Shown here in pieces: positions 1 through 7,052 of a DNA stretch of 49,921 nucleotides. Position 1 is the stretch's first letter. The number at the start of each line of letters is the position of its first letter. Made by a program: the position numbers and the translations under genes. The DNA is taken from IMG/VR virus record IMGVR_UViG_3300036768_000572, positions 1-49,921 of that record, one strand, 5' to 3'. Source of the stretch: a virus. A model generated the notes under the pieces. That model did no database searches and was not told the DNA's origin. It saw only the letters and a list, made by a program, of their open reading frames with translations.

Positions 1-150
1 CCAGGGGACTGGGACCAGGGGACCAGGGGACCAGGGGACTGGGACCAGGGGACCAGGGGACCAGGGGACTGGGACCAGGGGACCAGGGGACCAGGGGACT
101 GGGACCAGGGGACTGGGACCAGGGGACTGGGGGGCTGGGGGGCTGGGGGA
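1..150. repeat. GC-rich tandem minisatellite at left edge
   Basis: Units of CCAGGGGA and CCAGGGGACTGGGA repeat from the first base; a 30-bp higher-order unit is seen about three times, then decays into CTGGGGGG runs. No gene is seen here. It may continue beyond the window. Confidence 0.9.
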
Positions 151-162
151 CCGAGCGGCGGT

Positions 163-222
163 GACGTTGCAAGTGACCGGACGTTGCAAGTGACGTTGCA
201 AGTGACCGGACGTTGCAAGTGA
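163..222 (+). repeat. Iteron array I (4 copies)
   Basis: The 14-mer GACGTTGCAAGTGA starts at 163, 180, 192 and 209, so spacings are 17, 12 and 17 bp. The same motif forms two further arrays at 1253-1317 and 3559-3731. It has the look of a protein-binding iteron (replication, partition or repression); which of these is not shown. Confidence 0.85.
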
Positions 223-233
223 GCATAAATGAA

Positions 234-267
234 ACAAACCCAGTTAGAGCAGTCTAACTGGGTTTGT
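234..267 (-). terminator. Rho-independent terminator for the 917-290 operon
   Basis: A perfect 15-bp stem (234-248 with 253-267) with a GCAG tetraloop. Read on the minus strand the stem is followed by a T-rich stretch (GTTTCATTTATG), so it ends the leftward operon of the two small genes at 290-917. Its core (AAACCCAG-TTAGA) is nearly identical to the terminator at 3049-3080. Confidence 0.8.
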
Positions 268-289
268 GTCGGTCTTTGGGCAATGTCGT

Positions 290-625
290 CTAGTGCCGCT
301 GCCGCTTGTCGAATGCCGCTGCTTCCTTGAGTAAGTAGCGGAAAGTCTCTTCCGTGGCCGGCTCGGCGTCGAATTGGGCGGTCATGCCGTATGTACAGCC
401 TACGGCAATGAAGACTTCGTTATCAGTTTCCTGTTTCCAAGCCTTGGCAACTTCGATTGCCGCTTCGACAGCCGCCGTCAATCCCTCATATTCATCCCCT
501 TCCCCCGGATATCGGGGGATTAACATATCCGGGTTGGTGTACTCAATGCCGCCTTGCGAAATCTCGACAATGTTCAAACCGTCCGGCCACCGCAACTGCC
601 GAGTTACCGTGAAGACACTGGCCAT
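290..625 (-). CDS. Hypothetical protein (111 aa)
   Basis: Not recognised. The start at 625 has a strong SD (AAGGAAGG). The product is acidic and soluble, without membrane segment or signal peptide; a central helix (around AAVEAAIEVAKAWK) is followed by a short beta/Gly segment. It is the second gene of a two-gene leftward operon with 696-917, driven by the promoter at 977-1005 and closed by the terminator at 234-267. Its position among operator-bearing small genes at the genome edge suggests an early or host-interaction role, but this is inference only. Confidence 0.75.
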   Translation of the reverse strand: MASVFTVTRQLRWPDGLNIVEISQGGIEYTNPDMLIPRYPGEGDEYEGLTAAVEAAIEVAKAWKQETDNEVFIAVGCTYGMTAQFDAEPATEETFRYLLKEAAAFDKRQRH

Positions 626-695
626 TGATATTCCTTCCTTTCATGTTGGAGTAAAGCGCCCCGCCACTGTGGCGGGGCGCGGAATCGCGGTGAGT

Positions 696-917
696 TCACA
701 ACTTCTCGGCAAGGGCAATCACTTCGTCGGGAGCATTGTCCAAGTCGAAGTGAACGCCCCGGGGAATGACGCCGAAAATTTCGACTTCGGCGTCATAGGT
801 GAACACGGCAACTTCGTCGTTGGCATCGGACAGCCAGCTATCCACTGCGTCGCAGCGATCGAGAAAGGACTGAGTTGCCGCAGTCAGTTTAGCCCAACCA
901 ATTTCAAGTGTCGTCAT
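696..917 (-). CDS. Hypothetical protein (73 aa)
   Basis: Not recognised. I chose ATG at 917 because it sits behind GGGGGAG at good spacing; an upstream in-frame start at 986 would place the promoter and operator inside the coding region. The protein is small, acidic and probably alpha/beta, with no cysteine motif beyond one Cys and no membrane segment. First gene of the leftward operon that continues into 290-625 after a 70-bp gap. Confidence 0.7.
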   Translation of the reverse strand: MTTLEIGWAKLTAATQSFLDRCDAVDSWLSDANDEVAVFTYDAEVEIFGVIPRGVHFDLDNAPDEVIALAEKL

Positions 918-948
918 CGTCTCCCCCTTTCGATTGGACTGGATGGTA

Positions 949-1005
949 AGTGTCCCGACCGTCGGGACGCTGAGTGATTCTCCCATTTGGTCGACACGTT
1001 GTCAA
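949..1005 (-). promoter_or_regulatory. Leftward promoter with palindromic operator
   Basis: On the minus strand TTGACA (1000-1005), a 17-nt spacer and GAGAAT (977-982). Immediately downstream, covering the expected start point, is a palindrome with arms AGCGTCCCGAC and GTCGGGACACT (949-971; one mismatch). It drives 917-696 and 625-290. The palindrome could be a repressor site or a 5' mRNA hairpin. Confidence 0.7.
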
Positions 1006-1099
1006 CCCACAAAATACGATTTTTTTGTTTTTGGTCAGGGGGCGATACGTAAGTCCTTCCACGTCAATACGTTGCCGCGTCGAATTTTTTTTGGCAGGC
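1006..1099. other. Non-coding interval upstream of divergent promoters
   Basis: AT-richer stretch with two poly-T runs (around 1020 and 1085) between the leftward promoter and the 13-bp repeat array. No gene or further motif is seen. Confidence 0.5.
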
Positions 1100-1250
1100 A
1101 CTGGTCAGGGACTGGTCAGAGTGACTGGTCAGAGTGACTGGTCAGAGTGACTGGTCAGAGTGACTGGTCAGAGTGATTGGTCAGAGTGACTGGTCAGGGG
1201 GATCGGTCAGAGTGACTGGTCAAGGGTAGGTCAGAGTGACTGGTCAGGGA
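1100..1250 (+). repeat. 13-bp tandem repeat array
   Basis: About eleven units of ACTGGTCAGAGTG, seven of them contiguous (1111-1199), the rest slightly degenerate. One unit is found in reverse orientation at 1314-1326, just after iteron array II. It lies between the divergent promoters of the left margin, a usual place for binding-site clusters. Not a CRISPR: there are no unique spacers. Confidence 0.85.
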
Positions 1251-1252
1251 TG

Positions 1253-1317
1253 GACGTTGCAAGTGACCGGACGTTGGAAATGACCGGACGTTGGAAATGA
1301 CCGGACGTAACAAGTGA
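1253..1317 (+). repeat. Iteron array II (4 copies)
   Basis: Variants of GACGTTGCAAGTGA start at 1253, 1270, 1287 and 1304: exactly 17-bp period. Copies 2-3 read GACGTTGGAAATGA, copy 4 GACGTAACAAGTGA. Same family as arrays at 163-222 and 3559-3731. Confidence 0.85.
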
Positions 1318-1398
1318 CCAGTCACTCTGTTCCGGCGAATTGGACACTGACGGTGGCGACTATTTCCAGAATTTTGTCCGCTCCGGGCAATTTTCCAG

Positions 1399-1459
1399 TT
1401 GACAGGTGCCGATACGGTACGTATACTCTTCAGCGACAGTTCCACTACAGTAGTGGAAC
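1399..1459 (+). promoter_or_regulatory. Strong rightward promoter with 10-1-10 palindrome
   Basis: TTGACA (1399-1404), 17-nt spacer, TATACT (1422-1427): near-consensus sigma-70 promoter. A perfect palindrome with arms GTTCCACTAC and GTAGTGGAAC and one central base lies at 1439-1459, about +6 to +26. It serves 1493-1882, 1932-2903 and 2916-3032. The geometry is the same as at 49171-49231. Confidence 0.85.
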
Positions 1460-1492
1460 ACTTCCACGTATGCCAAGGTCGGAGAGCACAAA

Positions 1493-1882
1493 ATGGAACA
1501 GTGGATTGCGGATGCACGGAAAGCGTACGGTTTGCTGTCGAATAACCGCGACATCGACCATTTGGAAGCAGTGCGTTCCACTCTCGCTGCCTTTGTTGAC
1601 AGCGAGAGCGGCATTCGCCGCGATCAAGCGTGCAAGAGGCTTGCTGATGATTTGGCAAGCCTCTACCGCCAAGTCTGTGAGGAACTGGCACAAGGTCCGG
1701 GCAAGTTTGAAGGCGAGCCGGCCTACGTCGTTCCATTCTGGAATGCCCTGATGGAAGGGCTGGATGACGGCAACGGGCTGGTTGAAGTTGAACCAGTTGA
1801 CCGGTTCATTTGGTCTGCCCTCAAGGGCAAGCGATTTGTCCGGCTGGCGGAAGATGACCAAGGCTTCGTCTACATCAACTAG
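1493..1882 (+). CDS. Hypothetical protein (129 aa)
   Basis: Not recognised. ATG at 1493 follows GGAG at suitable spacing, about 60 nt after the predicted transcription start. The product is mostly helical in its first 70 residues, then a short segment rich in Gly/Asp/Val. No membrane or metal motif is visible. First gene of a rightward operon (1493-3032) closed by the terminator at 3049-3080. Being under a palindrome-bearing promoter next to arrays of binding-site-like repeats, it may be an early gene. Confidence 0.75.
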   Translation: MEQWIADARKAYGLLSNNRDIDHLEAVRSTLAAFVDSESGIRRDQACKRLADDLASLYRQVCEELAQGPGKFEGEPAYVVPFWNALMEGLDDGNGLVEVEPVDRFIWSALKGKRFVRLAEDDQGFVYIN

Positions 1883-1931
1883 ATCGAATTGATTGTGTCC
1901 ACTATCCCTTCCTCTTTCTGAAGGAAACGCC

Positions 1932-2903
1932 ATGAAAACCGTCGTCAGTCTTCAGCAAGTTGCGCACCTGTGGGCAAACAAGGCCCAATGGGGCGCCCGG
2001 ACATCAAACGGAAGCCTTTTCTTTCGCGACAGCACGATCTATAGCTATGGACCACATTTCCCAATCGCTAAGTTTGCGCAAGGTCGCGACGGGGAAGAGT
2101 ACATCCTGTTTACCACCCGGCGGTACAGCGTCACAACCGCTCGGCATATCCTGACCGTCCGGCGGGCATTGTCTCGCGACCAAATGAACAGGGTCATCTA
2201 CTGCCACAATCCGGCCGCGAACTCGCCGAGTGACCATGCGGCGAACTTCGCGGAGATGACCTGCCGCTTCAACGCTGCCTTGGAAAAGGGGATGAATCCC
2301 CGCACTCGCAACAAGGCGGAACACCTTGAACTGGCGGAGACGATCCGCCAACAGGCAAACCGTTATCGGGACCTGTTCTGCGACCTGACGGAGTGTTGCG
2401 CAATTGAACCGACGCCTGAATACTTCGCGGCGTTGGAGACGGCACGGTGTCAGGAAGCCCAAAAGCGAGCGGAGCGGGAGCGGAAGCGGCGGGAACTCCA
2501 AGCCGCCAAGATCGCTCAATGGGAGAATGTGGAACTCCCGCTCTGGAAGCGGGGGGCGAATAGCTACCGTGGCGCCGATGGACAGGAATATGCCATTGAT
2601 CCGCCAGAGGGACACTTTGTCAACTTCCGCTTGGTTGGAGACGAAGTGGAAACGACGCTCGGTGCACGTTTCCCTGTGTCGCACTGCCAGAGGGTTTTCC
2701 GCTCACTCCAACGGATCGTGGAGAGCGGGAAGCCGTGGCGTCGGAACGGCGATAAGATTCCCGTTGGACTGTTCCAGATTGATAGTGTCGATCCGGCGAC
2801 CGGAATCATTCAGGCGGGCTGCCATCGTGTTCGGTGGCAAGAAATTTCCCAGTTCGCCGTTGAACTGGGAATTGTTGACAACATCCAGTCGCTCCCTCAG
2901 TGA
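1932..2903 (+). CDS. Conserved phage-type protein of unknown function (323 aa)
   Basis: ATG at 1932 follows AAGGA (CTGAAGGAAACGCC), which excludes an upstream in-frame start at 1893. The first ~90 residues carry the pattern HLWANKAQ ... GSLFF ... IYSYGPHFPIA ... LFTTRRYSVTT, which I recognise as a block recurring in phage-encoded proteins of unknown role. A basic coiled-coil (residues ~180-205, QEAQKRAERERKRRELQ) follows, and the C-terminal half (YRGADGQEYAI ... LGARFPVSHC) resembles a second copy of the N-terminal theme. Soluble, no signal peptide. Middle gene of the left rightward operon. Confidence 0.8.
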   Translation: MKTVVSLQQVAHLWANKAQWGARTSNGSLFFRDSTIYSYGPHFPIAKFAQGRDGEEYILFTTRRYSVTTARHILTVRRALSRDQMNRVIYCHNPAANSPSDHAANFAEMTCRFNAALEKGMNPRTRNKAEHLELAETIRQQANRYRDLFCDLTECCAIEPTPEYFAALETARCQEAQKRAERERKRRELQAAKIAQWENVELPLWKRGANSYRGADGQEYAIDPPEGHFVNFRLVGDEVETTLGARFPVSHCQRVFRSLQRIVESGKPWRRNGDKIPVGLFQIDSVDPATGIIQAGCHRVRWQEISQFAVELGIVDNIQSLPQ

Positions 2904-2915
2904 AGGGAGCTAGCG

Positions 2916-3032
2916 TTGAAACCGCCATCACTTGACAAACTCACGTTGTCAGAGTTTGTCGCTTATGTTGCGATGCAAACTCTGGCGATAATCCTCTTGG
3001 CAGTGTACGCCTTGGGGAAAGATTCCGACTGA
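2916..3032 (+). CDS. Predicted 38-aa small membrane protein
   Basis: Reading from TTG at 2916 gives 38 codons. AAGGGAG lies six bases before this TTG, only 12 nt after the stop of the preceding gene. The middle (about residues 14-33, VAYVAMQTLAIILLAVYALG) is one transmembrane helix, with a charged N-terminal part and a GKDSD tail. The terminator follows 16 nt later, so the gene sits neatly at the end of the operon. The TTG start and small size keep the call tentative. Confidence 0.45.
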   Translation: MKPPSLDKLTLSEFVAYVAMQTLAIILLAVYALGKDSD

Positions 3033-3048
3033 AGTTCACTGGTCAACC

Positions 3049-3080
3049 GAAACCCAGCTAGACCAGTCTAGCTGGGTTTC
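3049..3080 (+). terminator. Rho-independent terminator of the left rightward operon
   Basis: Perfect 14-bp stem (3049-3062 with 3067-3080), CCAG tetraloop, followed by TTTATG. Its sequence is almost the same as the terminator at 234-267 (AAACCCAGCTAGA versus AAACCCAGTTAGA), with compensatory change in the other arm. Confidence 0.85.
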
Positions 3081-3105
3081 TTTATGTCCACTGGCCAACA
3101 AACCA

Positions 3106-3273
3106 GTGTACATAGTACACTGAACGGATGCTATGGGCGCCAGATTGCCGTAAATGGGTCTAGGATCGACGATCCTTTGCGGACGACCAGTTGCCCGTAC
3201 TTTCAGTTACAGCGGCTCTGGCGCAATTCTGCGCAATCTGGCGCTAGGTCAGGCGGAGCGATCCGGGTTGACC
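3106..3273 (+). repeat. Element A: 168-bp element, inverted partner at 47300-47467
   Basis: Diverged copy, about three quarters or more identical by eye, of the minus strand of 47300-47467, with the same 168-bp span. It begins with the palindrome GTGTACATAGTACAC (3106-3120), holds long-range arms GCGCCAGATTG (3137-3147) and CAATCTGGCGC (3234-3244) enclosing a small hairpin (AGGATCG-A-CGATCCT), and ends in TTGACC (3268-3273). In element B this TTGACC is the -35 of the late promoter; here no -10 follows. An open frame crosses it (3084-3377) but lacks an SD. Confidence 0.8.
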
Positions 3274-3558
3274 TGGCGCCGAGTTCCCGCAACGTCACTC
3301 AATGGCCGGTGAACAGGTCGGCGAACTGGTCGGCGGTCAGGTCGGCGGAACGGATGCCTAGTGGACCAAGGCAGTGATGCGAGCGGATCGGTCGACCAAT
3401 CCGGCGGCATTCCCCGGATCGGTTTACGTATAAGCGGCTGTTGATAGGTCAGCCGGTGAACTGTACGCCCGCTCTCGGTGGGGGGCGGCCGCGGCGGCCG
3501 GGGCGGGCGCGGAGGGGGGTGTCATAGGGGGGTCAACCCGACGAAAATATTCCGGCCG
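3274..3558. other. Gene-free interval with short GGTCGGCG repeats and a GC-rich block
   Basis: Between element A and the third iteron array. It contains four or so GGTCGGCG/GAACTGGTCGG repeats (3310-3355) and a very GC-rich near-palindromic block (GCGGCCGCGGCGGCCG around 3485-3502). No ORF with an SD is seen on either strand. Confidence 0.6.
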
Positions 3559-3731
3559 GACGTGGCAAGTGACCAGACGTGGCAAGTGATTGGACGTGGC
3601 AAATGATTGGACGTGGCAAGTGACCGGACTGGGCTGGACGTGGCAAGTGACCATGCCCAGGTGGACGTGGCAAGTGACCACGCCCAACCGGACGTGGCAA
3701 GTGATCAGGTCCGGTTGGGCGTGGCAAGTGA
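3559..3731 (+). repeat. Iteron array III (8 copies, two phased periods)
   Basis: GACGTGGCAAGTGA (or a close variant) starts at 3559, 3576, 3593, 3610, 3637, 3664, 3691 and 3718. The first three intervals are 17 bp and the next four are 27 bp, a difference of about one helical turn. The array abuts the stop of the helix-turn-helix gene 3739-4065. Likely a protein-DNA assembly site such as an origin or partition/regulatory locus. Confidence 0.9.
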
Positions 3732-3738
3732 TTGGGGG

Positions 3739-4065
3739 TTATGGTCGCGATCCCTTCTTGCCACCAAGAACGGGAGGCGTGGGACAGGAACGGACGCGGC
3801 GGATCGCCCGGCGGACCGTTTCGACGCTACAGCCCAGCCGGTCGGCAATGGACCGAGGGGTTCCTCCTCGTCGAACCAGGTCGTATACCTCGCGGTAGTC
3901 GAACTTGATCGGACGCCCTCGGCGTAGCTGGGTGCCCGCGAGGCGTCGGGCTTCGATCAGTACCTTCCGCCACATGAACCGGGTTCGGGTCGACAGGCGG
4001 CTGTCATCCACAACCGCTTCCAACGCCTTGATAGCCTTGGAAACAGAATCCTGCTGTTCGGTCAT
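3739..4065 (-). CDS. Small helix-turn-helix DNA-binding protein (108 aa)
   Basis: The C-terminal third shows a homeodomain/resolvase-type helix-turn-helix: GTPRSIADRLGCSVETVRRA (roughly residues 67-86), followed by a basic tail ending GGKKGSRP. The N-terminal half is helical. ATG at 4065 follows AAAGG. Last gene of the leftward operon from the promoter at 6487-6514, and its stop lies 8 bp from the 8-copy iteron array, so the iterons are an attractive target for this protein; that is inference. No nuclease or recombinase catalytic motif is visible, so it is not a resolvase. Confidence 0.75.
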   Translation of the reverse strand: MTEQQDSVSKAIKALEAVVDDSRLSTRTRFMWRKVLIEARRLAGTQLRRGRPIKFDYREVYDLVRRGGTPRSIADRLGCSVETVRRAIRRVRSCPTPPVLGGKKGSRP

Positions 4066-4111
4066 GTAATTGCCTTTCGTTTTGGGAAAATCGGCTGTTC
4101 CGAAGGGGAGG

Positions 4112-4420
4112 CTAGTTCCACATCGCCGCGGCGAATATGGTGTTGATTTCCTTGAGCATCAAGGACATGTCTCCACCGCAAGCGTCGGAGATTGAATCCA
4201 ACGCCGAGGATGAGAACACCAGGTCAAGGTAGATGAACTTGACGGCGGTATCGAGGGGATTGGCCGGCGGCGCGATCAACAGGGTTGACGGATCGCACAA
4301 GACCGCCGGCAATTCCGCTCCGGGGAGTTTCAGTAGCACGGGAACCAAGGTCAAATCTTCCCGGTTCGCGATAACGGGCAGTTCCCGTTCCAGCACCGAC
4401 CAAAGCAGCTTCGCGGGCAT
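4112..4420 (-). CDS. Hypothetical protein (102 aa)
   Basis: Not recognised. I place the start at ATG 4420 because it overlaps the stop of the upstream gene as TAATG, the usual translational-coupling arrangement; the frame is open to 4450. The protein has a hydrophobic beta-rich middle (LTLVPVLLKLPG, STLLIAPPANP) and a helical C-terminus, with no predicted membrane span or metal site. Third gene of the 6425-3739 operon. Confidence 0.7.
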   Translation of the reverse strand: MPAKLLWSVLERELPVIANREDLTLVPVLLKLPGAELPAVLCDPSTLLIAPPANPLDTAVKFIYLDLVFSSSALDSISDACGGDMSLMLKEINTIFAAAMWN

Positions 4421-5139
4421 TAGATGCCATCGCATGTTGACTGGGTGCATTCTTCCATCCTCGGTTCGGCTTGCTGGAGTTCATCCGTGATGCTGTTAAC
4501 CACCTTGCTCCAGCGGACAAGCGTTTCCGGACCATCCTCCATTGGAACCACGCAAATCATCGGTTCCAACCCAGCGGCCCGTCGCAACCCCTCCCTCGCG
4601 AGCGTGAGCCGCCACGCGGCGGGGCCATGAACCGACTCAACGGACACGTCAACCGTCGTTGCCCGAAACGACATGTGCCCGTCCTCGTGGGCGGTGAACC
4701 TGTAGGCAAAGCGAATGTTGTCCGTGATCGTGAGGTCGTCAATTGCCGAGTTCCACGCCTCTCCATCAGTGGCTCGCTTGCGGCCCTTCCCGCAGCGTTC
4801 AAATGCCGGGTGACGGATGGTGGAACTGCCAGTGACTCCGCCGAAGTGCCCGCCGATTCCACAGATGTCCAAGTAGACGATGATCGCGACGTGGACGTTC
4901 AGGGTTTCGGGGGTCAGATCGTCGCGGGTCAGCTTTGCCTGTTCGAGGTAGTAGTCCTCGGCGGCTTGTCGGGCGAGCTTCACGCGGTGTGCATGTCGCA
5001 GGTGAGCGGACTCATTCAAGACGGCTTCGAGGGCATGTCCCTCGACACCCGCCGCGAGGAGCAGTTGTTCCGCCCAATCACGACGAGTTCGCAGTGCTTC
5101 CGTGAGACTCACGGAATCCAGGTTGATTTTCCTTGGCAT
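4420..5139 (-). CDS. Hypothetical protein (239 aa)
   Basis: Not recognised. ATG at 5139 follows CCTCAGAAGG, which supplies the SD; a longer frame to 5241 would overlap the previous gene. N-terminal ~70 residues are helical (SVSLTEALRTRRDWAEQLLLA); the middle (ICGIGGHFGGVTGSSTIRH) is Gly-rich, then a beta-rich region with FTAHEDGHMSFRATTVDVSV and a helical C-terminus. Coupled by a TAATG overlap to 4112-4420. No signal peptide or catalytic motif is recognised. Confidence 0.7.
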   Translation of the reverse strand: MPRKINLDSVSLTEALRTRRDWAEQLLLAAGVEGHALEAVLNESAHLRHAHRVKLARQAAEDYYLEQAKLTRDDLTPETLNVHVAIIVYLDICGIGGHFGGVTGSSTIRHPAFERCGKGRKRATDGEAWNSAIDDLTITDNIRFAYRFTAHEDGHMSFRATTVDVSVESVHGPAAWRLTLAREGLRRAAGLEPMICVVPMEDGPETLVRWSKVVNSITDELQQAEPRMEECTQSTCDGI

Positions 5140-5240
5140 GGGCTGGCTGGCCTTCTGAGGAAAAGTGGAACGGAAGTGGAAAGGGCGGGGCCAGCGAGTA
5201 TTGGGGTTACTTGCCAACCCCGCCCGACCGGGGGTGTGCA

Positions 5241-6425
5241 CTAGGCCACGGCCTTCTTGGTTGTCTTCCTTGTCGCACGCTCCTCGCCTTTCGCCGACTT
5301 CCGGGGAGCGGTCGGTGGAGGCGACGGAACAGCCGGGGCTTCGGGTTCAACGACCGCGACGGGGGCCGGCTCAGGCTCCGGTTCGGGTGGAGCGTAGCTG
5401 TCCAACCCGCCCATCATCGGCATCACCTCGGCGTTGTAGGCGAACGGCTGTTTTGCCTTCAAGGGTTCCCTTGGACCGTTCACGGCGTTCCAAGCGAGCA
5501 CGAGGGCATCGAACATCTGATTGTAGAACTCGTTCCCCCGCTGCGTCTGCTTCTGCTGGGTGATGAGCCAGTTCCTCAGACGGATGTACGGGTGGTTCTC
5601 CAAGTCCTCGACGCCCGGCAGGGTGCCGGTCGCCAGGGCCTTGATGAAGGCGTCGGCTCGCGACTGGAGCTTACCCGTGCCGTCCTCGTTCTGCTGACTG
5701 TGCCACGCCAAGTAGTGGAACGCGGCCAGATAGGGCAGTTGCACGAGCGAGGACAGACAGCCTTCCTTGTCCTTCTTCGTGTTCATGGCGAACACGAAAT
5801 CGACGCTGTAGGGCAGGGGAGCATTCTGCTCGACCGTGGCAATGGCGTCGGCATTCTCGAACTTGATGCTGGCCCGTGGACGCTGACCGTGGTTGAGGCG
5901 GAAGTAGACGATCTTCGCGGCCGTGGCCAAGATCGAGGACAGCTTCTTCCGCACGTCGCTATTGCGGTCAATGGGCCTGCCCTTCTCGTCTTCCTGAGGG
6001 AAGAGGTGGGCGAACTTGCGGTACAGCACGTCGGCCTGCGTGCGAGCCTTCACGTCGTCGATCAGATCGGCGTCTTCCGGGGCAATGCCCTCGACGATGA
6101 CTGCGGCGATCTCGATGGGTTCCCTCAGACAGGGTTCGCCGTAAATGTCGAGCACGTCGGCGTACTTCGTCGGATTGCTCGCCCGCTCCTCCTCGGCCTG
6201 AATGAAGGCGGTGAGGGCATGTTGACCGTTCTGGAGTTTGCCCTCGGTGTCGATGATGATGAACACTGGGTTGCGACGACGCCACAGACCACGAAGGTGT
6301 TGCGACTTGAAGCGGGCAACCCGACTGGCCTGCTTGGGGCGGTTGTTGATGTTCCGCTCCATCAGTTCCTTGGCGTCCTTGTAGGTGAGGACGACGGGTT
6401 TCACGGAGAGTTCGAGTTTCTTCAC
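5241..6425 (-). CDS. Hypothetical protein with ParB/DGQHR-like N-terminal motif (394 aa)
   Basis: Start chosen at GTG 6425 (SD AGGA eight bases before). A longer frame to 6488 is unlikely because it would contain the promoter's -10 and its palindrome. Residues ~10-70 hold LMERNINNRP ... LRGLWRRRNPV.III ... LQNGQHALTAFI, resembling the 'DGQHR' loop of ParB/sulfiredoxin-fold proteins, with Ala replacing the usual Arg. The C-terminus is Pro/Glu-rich and then basic (RKSAKGEERATRKTTKKAVA). First gene of the 6425-3739 operon. The ParB-like link is weak; no CTPase or nuclease residues could be confirmed. Confidence 0.7.
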   Translation of the reverse strand: MKKLELSVKPVVLTYKDAKELMERNINNRPKQASRVARFKSQHLRGLWRRRNPVFIIIDTEGKLQNGQHALTAFIQAEEERASNPTKYADVLDIYGEPCLREPIEIAAVIVEGIAPEDADLIDDVKARTQADVLYRKFAHLFPQEDEKGRPIDRNSDVRKKLSSILATAAKIVYFRLNHGQRPRASIKFENADAIATVEQNAPLPYSVDFVFAMNTKKDKEGCLSSLVQLPYLAAFHYLAWHSQQNEDGTGKLQSRADAFIKALATGTLPGVEDLENHPYIRLRNWLITQQKQTQRGNEFYNQMFDALVLAWNAVNGPREPLKAKQPFAYNAEVMPMMGGLDSYAPPEPEPEPAPVAVVEPEAPAVPSPPPTAPRKSAKGEERATRKTTKKAVA

Positions 6426-6458
6426 GGCGGGGTTCCTGTTACAGGGGATTGGAAATCG

Positions 6459-6514
6459 GATGCTCACGTTGAGCATCACGACAGACATCCTACAGCCTGT
6501 ATCGGTAAAGTCAA
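6459..6514 (-). promoter_or_regulatory. Leftward promoter with palindrome at +1
   Basis: Minus strand: TTGACT (6509-6514), 16-nt spacer, TAGGAT (6487-6492). Downstream palindrome with arms GATGCTCA and TGAGCATC, three-base centre (6459-6477), about +4 to +22. Drives the 6425-3739 operon and decides the GTG start of that operon's first gene. Confidence 0.7.
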
Positions 6515-6581
6515 GCGAGTGATGCAGAAATTTGTGGGGACTGTATCAGGATTGTGCCGTAAGTGGTTGGGCGACACGGAA

Positions 6582-7010
6582 TTAGATTTTCTTCCGCTCA
6601 CGACCAAATGCCCCATCCTGCAAGACTGTCTTGCGGGAATGGTGCCGATGGCACAAACCCTGATGCCACTGCTCGATCCAGAACAGATCGGGGTAGAACC
6701 GCCAAGGCTTGATGTGGTCGACGTTCGTGGCGGCTTCCATGCGGCCCTCGGTCTTGCACTCAACGCAGAAGCGGTGCTCTGAGAGGAATGACTGGCGGTA
6801 CAGCCGCCAGCGATTGGATTGCAGGATGCGGCGGAACTTGAGCACGCATCCGTCACATAACCCAGCGGGGCCAGGGCGACGACCGTAAAGGCACCAGTTA
6901 CACTCCGAGGTCTGGTTGGGCTGATATCGCCTTCCCTGTCGCTTGGTCCAGCCGGGCTTGTACCGCTTGCGCTGAGAGTCTGGACGACGACGATGCAGTG
7001 AGCGGGGCAT
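6582..7010 (-). CDS. HNH endonuclease (142 aa)
   Basis: The C-terminal half carries an HNH nuclease core: FCVECKTEGRMEAATNVDHI, KPWRF, then GLCHRHHSRKT (residues ~80-127). Two CxxC pairs (CNWC, CDGC) around residues 37-55 may bind zinc. The N-terminus is very basic (RRRPDSQRKRYKPGWTKRQGRR). Such free-standing HNH genes in phages are often homing endonucleases, or help terminase when next to packaging genes; here it lies far from terminase, between an operon promoter and the sulfotransferase, with no convincing SD at 7010, which favours a mobile insertion. Confidence 0.85.
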   Translation of the reverse strand: MPRSLHRRRPDSQRKRYKPGWTKRQGRRYQPNQTSECNWCLYGRRPGPAGLCDGCVLKFRRILQSNRWRLYRQSFLSEHRFCVECKTEGRMEAATNVDHIKPWRFYPDLFWIEQWHQGLCHRHHSRKTVLQDGAFGRERKKI

Positions 7011-7052
7011 GGTAATTGATTGCGGGAATGGTAAATGGGACGCGACAAATGG

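Noticed and set aside
1-150. CRISPR array
   Set aside because: Units are contiguous or differ only slightly; there are no unique spacers, nor any cas genes. The same holds for 1100-1250 and 48790-49130.
3084-3377. 97-codon plus-strand frame across element A (and 47277-47582 across element B)
   Set aside because: No SD in either, divergent N- and C-termini; kept only as a possible small-peptide explanation for the elements, not called as genes.
6426-6488. N-terminal extension of the 5241-6425 protein
   Set aside because: It would contain the -10 region and palindrome of the operon promoter; GTG 6425 has a better SD.
5133-6782. 549-codon plus-strand open frame
   Set aside because: Antisense to 5241-6425 and its promoter; no SD, and the minus-strand protein has the natural composition and a proper promoter.
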